DNA from: Isoetes taiwanensis
Taxonomy: Eukaryota; Streptophyta; Lycopodiopsida; Isoetales; Isoetaceae
NCBI GenBank assembly: GCA_021234155.1
Contig: JAJEKV010000051.1
Span: 1,922,754-1,986,753 of the forward strand
Direction: 5' to 3'
DNA length: 64,000 nt
Shown: positions 56,888-64,000 of the stretch, piece after piece
Layout of the letters: each line of letters opens with the position of its first letter
Position numbering within the stretch: the first letter of the stretch is position 1
Made by a program: the position numbers and the translations under genes
The notes under the pieces: generated by a model
Database searches by the model: none
What the model saw: only the letters and a program-made list of their open reading frames with translations
Told to the model about the DNA's origin: nothing

Positions 56888-57325
56888 ATGCTAAGCTATC
56901 ATGAAGCCAGCTTATACAGCAATAGTACAGGAGTTGCAGATTTAAGGCCTCTAGGGCCAAATGCATCACGAGATGAGATTAAATTATATGAGGTCAGAAG
57001 CAACAGTAATGAAAGATCATGGGCTAAAATCTACTGCAGAGAGGTTGTACAGATGTATTGCCTATTCAACTTCCTCTTTATGTATCACTTTTCCTTGACA
57101 GAAAGGCAGCTTAGCAGATACCGGGAGTTGTATTATTCACATAAAATGCTAGCTGATCTATATGGTACATTGCTGCTACTCATGGGAAAGGAAGATATCC
57201 ACTATCTACTCATGGAGAATGGATCAGAGTTCAATAGCTATAAGTTTGGCACAGACAAAGGTTTTTATTGGGTATATAACTCCATCTTCGATCAGATCAC
57301 TCGCCAAGATTCCTCTACTGCCTAG
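56888..57325 (+). CDS. Unrecognised 145-aa ORF at the L1 3' side
   Basis: ATG 56888 to TAG 57323-57325, open. Reads MLSYHEASLYSNSTGVADLR, then a hydrophobic/aromatic middle (QMYCLFNFLFMYHFSL) and YSHKMLADLYGTLLLLMGKE. No motif known to me. It follows the zinc-finger region directly, in a different frame, and precedes the poly(A) by about 410 nt. It could be an L1 tail segment or host sequence carried by the LINE. Confidence 0.4.
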   Translation: MLSYHEASLYSNSTGVADLRPLGPNASRDEIKLYEVRSNSNERSWAKIYCREVVQMYCLFNFLFMYHFSLTERQLSRYRELYYSHKMLADLYGTLLLLMGKEDIHYLLMENGSEFNSYKFGTDKGFYWVYNSIFDQITRQDSSTA

Positions 57326-57732
57326 TCCTTCATCTACACTGCATCTTGCCAATTCCACACTTCTTTTTACATTCTGAACTTGTGCTAGTTGCTTATGCTC
57401 AATAATTTGTCTTCCTCTTGTTTAACATTTTTGCTATTGCACTTGGATGGTAATTTTACAATGCAGGTTCTTTGGACTTCATTCATGGAAATCACAGGTC
57501 TCTACAGTTACAGCTCTCTCTCAAGGGGGGCAAAGCAGTTCTGTTGGCATATTTGACACTTTTGTGACTGAATTATCTGAATTCCTTGATATTTGTTGTT
57601 GTTAAGTTATTGCAACCTTGACTATCTACTAGAGGTTTATTATATTTTGGCTGAAACTAATGTGGTAGTTCCTACTCCCATTAGTAAGACAAATGTATGG
57701 CTTTAATTACTTAATGGAAAAAACATCTCTTG

Positions 57733-57736
<4 letters not shown>

Positions 57737-57779
<43 letters not shown>
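57737..57779 (+). repeat. L1 poly(A) tail
   Basis: 43 consecutive A. The length suggests insertion more recent than the number of coding lesions would imply; it may also have expanded as a microsatellite. Confidence 0.95.
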
Positions 57780-57781
<2 letters not shown>

Positions 57782-58007
57782 CTCCAAGAGTCATTGTGTG
57801 CTTTCATTACAAGGTCTTACTAAATTTCACAATAACTAATTGAGATTTAGCTAAATAAGCATATTGCAATATAGCAAGTCAAAAGAAAAGAGGGTAACTG
57901 GCATGGTTTTAAGGATATGGTCACAACACCCATCATAAGCATATGAAATATAGATCTAAGCAAGTGAAGCACCAAAATAACATTTGTAATATCCCGAGTG
58001 AACACAA

Positions 58008-58117
58008 ACTAGTAATGCCATCTCGAACATCACAAGCAATTATTAATGCCCAGAATGCAAACTAGTAATGCCATCTCGAATATTACAAACAATTATTAAT
58101 GCCTGGCATAGCCTAGT
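58008..58117. repeat. Tandem ~56-bp duplication
   Basis: Two copies containing AAACTAGTAATGCCATCTCG and CAATTATTAATGCC, a few substitutions apart. Confidence 0.85.
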
Positions 58118-58438
58118 GCACATTTGCTAACTTGTCTAAAAAAGTTTTGAAGATTGTTGTGGACATTTGTTTGGTCATCGATATTTTTCTTGGCATCAAA
58201 ATTTGGCAAAATTTTGTCTGCTTTCTCTTTTTTTTTTTTTTAAATTGGCGGATACATTATTTTCATCACATAATCATACTCGGCATGTAATATTGTAGAC
58301 AAAAGTTAGAAATTCACAGGCTCTAGGCAAATGGGTCGTTTAAAATTTGAACATTTCTGAAATTTGTGATATGGGGCTTTTTTGAAGGTCAAAAATACCT
58401 AACGTTATCTTATTTGTGGACAAACATCCAATTCTCCA

Positions 58439-58463
58439 CATTTAGGTTTAGGTTTAGGTTTAG
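58439..58463. repeat. Short TTTAGG hexamer run
   Basis: About three and a half TTTAGG units. The usual plant telomere unit is TTTAGGG, so this is not a telomere. Confidence 0.8.
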
Positions 58464-59019
58464 CCATCTAGAACAGAACGACATCGGCGGGAGTTGTTTT
58501 GTTTATGCAGAACCGAAAAAGCAGATCCTAGACTTTGATTTTTGGCGAAGCAGCAGCGATTGGCAGAGTTGCACGTAGATTGACGTAAGTGTGATGGTAT
58601 TTTGGATAAGCTCTCCGGTAGAACTTTGATTGACAGGCCTCTGGTGGATCTATTGACATTTTATTCCGGTGACGCTGTTTTGCGAATTGCGTTTTGAAAT
58701 CGACAGGTGGAATTCTTCTACTTCTATTTTAAAATGCATGATTCTGAGCTCTTTTGCAATCTATGTTGCTTGCACTGTAAGCATCGCAACCAAACTGCTC
58801 TCTTAGACTGCTTCTTTCTGCATATAGTAAGGAGTGGATTTTACAGTCTTCGATGGATACTTAACATGGTCAGTTTGTTCATTGAACTCTGTCATTTGGA
58901 TGGTCGCTGATTGCAGAGTAGAGCCAGCTTGTAATCTCCGTAGCCAATCTGCTCCAGCAGAGGTTTTTTTCTTCCTTAGATAGCAACGATTGGAGCTTCA
59001 AGGGTAATTTCTGGCAACC

Positions 59020-59706
59020 CTAGCTAGTTTTAGCCTGGAGTTCTATTATTTTGTGCATTTGTTTGCTTTTGTTCATGCTTGTATTTTGAAAGCTTTGAAA
59101 TAGCTTGTACCTGAGTCGAGGAATCAGAGAGGCTGCAGGCTGCTGAATCCCCTGAAAGATCCACAACCGCCGCCACTTCCAAATCAGCCACACCAACCAA
59201 GCCACGCACAGATGCAAGGCTTGCTGCCGCAAGAGCGGCCAAGCACCAGGATACACATGAAGCAGCAACTGCTGGCTAGTCAATCTCACCTGAAACAGAG
59301 CCCTAACCCAATCCCAGGCAGCCTGCAAGTGAGGGCATAAAACCAGACAATGCTCCACAGTCTCACGATGAAGGCCACAACAAGGGCAGAGAGGGCTCAC
59401 ACCCAGCCTAAACTGACTCACAAGGGCATTCACCCTGATACAGCGGTGCACCACCTGCCACAGAAGCACCCTAACCTTCGGTGGGGGAAGTGAGCTCCAC
59501 GTCCACGTCCAAACCGAGCGCCATCGAGAACCCGGAAGCTGCAGAGACCACTTGCCTGAAGTGGGCAGTGTATCGTGAATAGCCAGCACCTGGTAACAAG
59601 ACCGCACAAGACAAGAAGACACAACATCCGGATGAACCTTCCAAACCTGCACCACCACATCATCCTGAGGGACTATAGGTATATGTAGCGGAATACTCCC
59701 CGCCAC
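59020..59706 (-). pseudogene. LINE C-terminal fragment with RVT zinc finger
   Basis: 228 codons open. Reads WSSLPPPKVRVLLWQVVHRC, then CPCCGLHRETVEHCLVLCPH and LQAAWDWV, the zinc-binding domain after plant LINE RT, and ends near IIELQAKTS. It is more GC-rich than its surroundings and differs from the 53-kb L1, so it is a separate insertion. No RT domain remains. Confidence 0.85.
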
Positions 59707-59716
59707 TTGATGTAAA

Positions 59717-59788
59717 GCCTCTTTTCTCTTGCAAATATATCCACATTGTGCCTCTTGTCTCTTGCAAATATTTCCACATTATAAATAG
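59717..59788. repeat. 36-bp tandem duplication
   Basis: Two copies containing CTCTTGCAAATAT and TCCACATT, adjacent to the start of the LINE fragment. Confidence 0.8.
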
Positions 59789-59799
59789 ATTTGAGCCTT

Positions 59800-60410
59800 T
59801 GTAATTTTATATTCTGTTTCTATAGAGTTTTGCAGGTGACAAGTTGTAAGAGATTTGGATATCATGGTAAAAATGGTTTCTATAGATGTTACTTATCATG
59901 CGGGTTTCTATATAATCTGGTCATTGCATGGAAAACTGAAGATTTATTTCTTATCTGCCATTTATTATGTGGTTATTAGAGTCTTTTGCTCATAAATTTA
60001 TGCAGGGTTTACACAGAGTATTTAGATTCAGCCCTGCTGCTGCCTTCGAGCATATATCGACCTCATCTGCTGCATAGAGATTTTAAGAGATACAGTCCTT
60101 ACTCATGTGAAATTCCATTCCATATATTGCATTAGAGATCTTTGCAAAAATCAGTTATAGGCTTCCAAGATGGGTTATAGCCAGAGTTTTGGCTCAATCT
60201 TCATTACTTTCTTACTCATGTTCTAGTTGTGTTGTTTTTGTTTTAACTAGATTTGTGCTATTCTGGATATTATATTGGGCAAAACTTGTTGCCACTTTCT
60301 TACAGTTCAATTGCTGCTGTAAATTTATCTGGTTTTCAATTTTTAAATATGACATGCTGTTTTCTTGCTCTTCAAAGTTAATAATAGCAATGTTTTGTAT
60401 TTCTTTTTTG
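59800..60410. other. Unassigned stretch
   Basis: AT-rich, with no gene recognised. Confidence 0.35.
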
Positions 60411-60414
60411 ATGT

Positions 60415-60540
60415 AAAGCCATGGGTAGACTCCTCCACCAAGTGTTCATATTGTGTCGTGTTGCTATATCCTGGCGTATGGCTGATCCGAGGTTCAATTC
60501 CTCGGCCCCAAACTGCAAAATTTGATGTATTGCTTTGATG
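60415..60540 (+). repeat. tRNA-like box B sequence (SINE?)
   Basis: CCGAGGTTCAATTCCTCGG at about 60491-60509 is a perfect T-arm with box B. A clear box A and acceptor stem are not visible, so it is not a functional tRNA gene. Probably a SINE or tRNA relic. Confidence 0.45.
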
Positions 60541-60599
60541 TATGTGAATTGCAATATGCATGCCCTGTTAGATGCTGAATGGGAAAGTGTTAAATTATT

Positions 60600-61239
60600 C
60601 ATCAAGTAAACCACCTATGTAAAGCTATAATATAATGAGGTGTTAAAAAACTTGAAATGCTTTGAACAAAACACTTGTGATTAGGAATAAAAACCACTAC
60701 ATTTAAGGCTATTATATAATGAGATATCAATCAATAACTAACTTGAAATGCCTTAACTATGTTAAAACGATGTTAAGAAACCATTGCATCCTACTATTTA
60801 ACCATTTATTTTTCAATGAACTAAACATGAAAGGTTGTGGACTGCAAACCAATGGTGACTTATGCATTGAAAACATCCAAACTTACCACAATATTTACCC
60901 ATGCTAGGTTAACACTCTAAGAACCACATTTAAAAATCACACACATGAAGTGTTATATTAAACTGGACATATTAAACATGTTGGAGAACCACTATATTGA
61001 ACACCATTACAAACCAACCTATATTTAAAATGTCAAAATACCACATTCATAAACCATACACATGAAGTGCTACATAAAACTCTACCTATTAAACATGTTA
61101 AAAACCCACCTTAGTGAACACTGTATGGAAACCATGTACTTTAGCCATACATGGTTTTTAATGAAATCAACCCACTTACATATATATCGGTTTTGTAAAA
61201 TGGTTTTATGGTCATAACCATGGGAAAAACCGTGTAGTG
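60600..61239. repeat. AACCAC-rich subterminal repeats with CACTA-like end
   Basis: Many variants of AACCACATTTAAAA and AACCATACACATGAAGTG. The stretch ends at 61239 with CCGTGTAGTG, the mirror of a CACTACACGG terminus. Helitron coding sequence starts directly after it. It resembles the 49.7-50.3 kb region. Probably the end of a non-autonomous CACTA element. Confidence 0.5.
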
Positions 61240-62747
61240 TTTTTATTTTGGGTGCCTTGTGATTATACACTTAAGGATGGTGGCGTGATGTTTATAGATG
61301 CATATCATTCACCGTATGATCCATTGCACTTTGTGCTACTTCTTCCCTATGGTACATATAAATGGCATCTTAAAATATCTCATGGACGGAGAGACGCAAA
61401 GGAAGTAACTATTATGAAGTACTACATATATCATCTGTTCACGTGTCGTGGGCATGCATCTCCCCTTCACATGGCTGGCCGATTGTTTCAAGAATACATT
61501 TGTGATATGTTTGCGAAGATGAAACAAGAAAGACTGCAATTCATAGTGTTGAATCAACACACCATTCAAAAAGACATGTTACAGGGCATTATGGACTTTG
61601 AAGGAGACGATGCTATTGGCCAAAAAGTTGTGTTACCATCCTCACATATGGGAGGTCCGAGATACATGACCCAACGATATCAGGATGCTATGTCTATTGT
61701 TCGCGAACATGGCAGGCTAGACCTCTTTATAACCATGACTGCCAATGCAAATTGGGTAAGAGATTAGGAGGGAATTATTATATGACGAATCGCCAAGTGA
61801 TCGACCAGAGTTAGTGGCTAGAGTATTCCATATGAAGGTAAAGGAGCTGATAGATCTGATAACTAATCATGGTATATTCGGCCGCATAATTGCAAAAGTC
61901 TATGTCATTGAGTTCCAAAAGAGAGGCTTGCCACATATATATTTGTTGACTGTGTTGGATCAGGAAGACAAGCCCTTCACAACCGAAGAGATTGATCAAA
62001 TAATTTGTGCTGAAATACCAGACAAAGATGTATATCCTGAATTGTATGAGGTAGTCACCCATAATATGATGCATGGGCCATGTGGTATTGGATATCCGAA
62101 TAGTCTGTGCATGCAAGATGGTAAGTGCACAAAACATTATCCACGTGCATTTTCATATGAGACGACAGTTGTTGACGGAAATCCGTTATACCGAAGAAGG
62201 GATGATGGCCGAAAGGTGAGAAAAGGGGATATAGATTTAGACAACAGATGGGTCGTGCCATATAATCCGTGGTTGACATCGTACTTCAAGTGCCATATCA
62301 ATGTTAAGGTGTGTGTTGCCGTAAAGGCCGTTAAATATCTATACAAATATGTATACAAAGGGCCGGATATGATCAATGTGAACTTAGAAGCAGCGAGTGA
62401 TGGTGTATCTACTAGCAGCAGACCCACCATAAACCATGATGAGCTTGAGCAATTCTTGAATGCACGCTATTTCTCAGCTTCTGAGGCATCATGGAGAATC
62501 CTCTCATATGAAATACAACAACGGTTTCCTCAAGTCACTAGATTGGCTGTGCATCTCCCAATGCAACAAGATGTATGCTCATGGACAATATAAGAAGCAA
62601 GAATAACAGAACAACGTTGACAGCTTTTTTCGAGATGAATGCATCTGAAAATAGAGAGGCTACTCAATTGCTCTATCGTGATTTTCCTAAAAAGTTTACC
62701 AACGATAAACCCAGTAGGAAATGGATGGACAGGTCCCATTGATGTAA
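61240..62747 (+). pseudogene. Plant Helitron Rep relic
   Basis: Pieces in order: PYDPLHFVLLLPYG, RLFQEYICDMFAKMKQERL and MGGPRYMTQRYQDAMSIV; then a one-base frameshift near 61757; then ESPSDRPELVARVFHMK, EFQKRGLPHIYLL, CKVVNP-type Cys segments (MHGPCGIGYPNSLCMQDGKC), the two-tyrosine motif KYLYKYVYKG and RYFSASEASWRI; then a frameshift near 62590 and LTAFFEMNASENREATQLLY to RKWMDRSH*. The HUH motif should read HxH; here it is H-I-Y because CAT became TAT at 61939. The helicase domain is missing. Clearly inactive, and distinct from the 0.6-7.5 kb protein. Confidence 0.92.
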
Positions 62748-62969
62748 ACTACGTCTAAGAATGACATTTCAGCATCAACTTTGGATTTGTCTTTCCAGAT
62801 TTTTGTTTCTAAAGGTAGTAGTAACCGTCCCCCACATTCCTTATAAAGCATTGCTTTCTCTATTTGAAATCCATGAACGCATATGCTCACTGTCATCAGA
62901 CAAATTCAATAATAATAAAAATAATTATAAAAGCAAATAACGTCGAAGTTTCCCATATGGACGTTCGAG

Positions 62970-63088
62970 GCCGAGTAAAAACACATGCCATGACATTATC
63001 CCGGGGACACATTTAATAGGGCATTAAAAGCCGAGTAAAAACACATGCCCGGACATTAGCCCGGCAACGCCGGGCACACATTTACTAG
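62970..63088 (+). mobile_element. Helitron 3' terminus with duplicated end
   Basis: GCCCGGC-AAC-GCCGGGC (63059-63075) is a 7-bp stem hairpin followed by ACACATTTA and CTAG (63085-63088), then T: a canonical 3' end. A 60-bp decayed copy precedes it (62970-63029), with the same GCCGAGTAAAAACACATGCC start but a broken hairpin and TAATAG at the end. It closes the element holding the Rep relic. Confidence 0.88.
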
Positions 63089-63089
63089 T

Positions 63090-64000
63090 TTTCTTATTAT
63101 ATAGAGATGACTTTATAATATAGGATGAAATCTCTTTAGTAAAGCACTGGCCGAGATTGATCTTGGCCATTGGATCACTATTAACTTGAGGAGTTGGGTG
63201 TAGACGGATTGCCATAACAGCAATGGAATCTTATTTTTTGTAGTTAACCTCCAATTTGCTGGTTTTTTTTTTTTTTTTTTTTCCAACAAATAGACAAAAT
63301 GCAAAATCAAAGAATTCCTGAAAGCTAGGTTATAACAATTACAGTTTTATGCCAGGCTGGCAGAGGTGATGTGGACATTGGCCCCACCATGCCACGTTCT
63401 TACGTTTCAAGGTAGCCGTTGTATTCATTCAAAACAGAACAGAGGAGGAGCGACGGATCTAGAGCTTGGTCTACCGGGATTCAGCTTCACAGTTTTTATC
63501 CGGCGAAGATATTCTTTCGAGCCTGAAGAACCCATTAAAATGAAGACAGACGGCCCCTTTTTCTACTAAACTTTGCCTGGCCTTGGGCGTGGGCTTTGGC
63601 TTCTGCAGTCTGTAAGTTGAAGCTTGATTTCGTATAAATTTGTATTTATAGATCATCAAGGGTCTTCGCTCTGATGCTAGTACTCTTCTAATACAGCGCT
63701 TTCCGATTTGCAGTACAAGATCTTTTTGTGTACCAAAAATGGTTGAAGCTCCGGATGCTAAGGTGCATTTGAATTGCAATGTCTGAACAATTTATGTAAA
63801 ATTTGTCTGCGCATTACGGCTTAACTGTTCGAGCTTGATTGCTTTGCCATCTGAGGAGAACGTGTGATTGATTGCTTTGCCATCTAAGATAGGGTTGACA
63901 CAATACCTTCATTATCTGCAAGAGGTCTCACTGTAGTTTTGCAGGTTCATGCTGGAAGCATTGATGATAACCCTAAACAGGAGGACAAAAGATGGACCTT
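63090..64000. other. Right flank; possible exon at the window edge
   Basis: A T tract lies near 63262. From 63400 the GC rises. At 63941-63944 TTTTGCAG precedes GTTCATGCTGGAAGCATTG, open as VHAGSIDDNPKQEDKRWT to the window end. This may be a coding exon of a plus-strand gene continuing beyond the window. Evidence is weak. Confidence 0.3.

Larger units (their letters stand above)
53058..57779 (+). mobile_element. Plant L1 LINE with poly(A), decayed
   Basis: Endonuclease, reverse transcriptase and zinc-finger C-terminal parts follow in the expected order and end in a 43-nt A tract. Several stops and frameshifts separate them. No ORF1 (Gag-like) lies upstream, so the 5' part is lost. Confidence 0.92.

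Noticed and set aside
58439-58463. Telomeric repeat
   Set aside because: Only a few hexamer units; the plant unit is a heptamer.
62696-62896. Minus-strand ORF reading CGGRLLLPLE, like a Helitron N-terminal segment
   Set aside because: Lies antisense at the end of the plus-strand Rep relic; the similarity is too short to separate from chance.

Overview
This window looks like nuclear DNA of a land plant. The evidence is: spliced genes with GT-AG introns, an E-class PPR gene relic, plant-type L1 LINEs, a Ty3/gypsy element primed by initiator tRNA-Met, and relics of GH9 endoglucanase, TM9/EMP70 and a DnaJ-like zinc-finger gene. A relic of a single-tyrosine HUH endonuclease family that I associate with seed-free plants, together with the PPR style, makes a fern or other seed-free vascular plant my best guess. 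That is inference. No conventional housekeeping gene is demonstrably intact. The window is mostly transposons, repeats and broken gene pieces.

Layout. 0.3-13.5 kb: a large, apparently intact Helitron-type cassette on the minus strand, bounded by two long (TA)n tracts in inverted context. In transcription order it carries a 10-exon RPA1-like single-strand-DNA-binding protein gene (9604-13133, with a PPR relic in one intron), an unrecognised two-exon ORF (8274-8811), and a five-exon Rep/helicase (620-7550) whose short first exons encode AT-hooks missed by a single-ORF call. 13.5-20.8 kb: no gene I can support. 20.8-22.7 kb: LINE reverse transcriptase with one nonsense codon. 22.8-28.6 kb: tRNA-like sequence, small tandem repeats and a canonical Helitron 3' end at 28595. 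29-33.3 kb: DnaJ-like, GH9 and TM9 relics, a long-TIR palindromic element family and a multi-exon unknown gene. 34.1-37.7 kb: a 1.4-kb unit triplicated around a small two-exon gene. 38.5-39.8 kb: the Y1 HUH endonuclease relic.

41.9-49.7 kb: a 3'-truncated Ty3/gypsy element on the minus strand, with LTR, PBS, a leader of four dyad repeats, two extra ORFs ahead of gag, then gag, protease and the start of RT. 49.7-53 kb: repeats, including an array of short palindromes at 51.1 kb. 53.1-57.8 kb: an L1 with a 43-nt poly(A) and an unexplained 145-aa ORF near its end. 59.0-59.7 kb: another LINE fragment. 60.6-63.1 kb: a CACTA-like end followed by a decayed plant Helitron Rep (second HUH histidine changed to Tyr) and a canonical Helitron 3' end at 63088.

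How it fits together. Two systems that start replication by HUH nicking sit here in different states: an intact-looking Rep/helicase with its own RPA1 at the left, and decayed relics (Helitron Rep at 62 kb, Y1 HUH at 39 kb). RPA1 would bind the single strand released by the Rep/helicase. All 10 RPA1 exons keep phase and the 1559-codon Rep is open, so the left cassette is the best candidate for an autonomous, unusual element.
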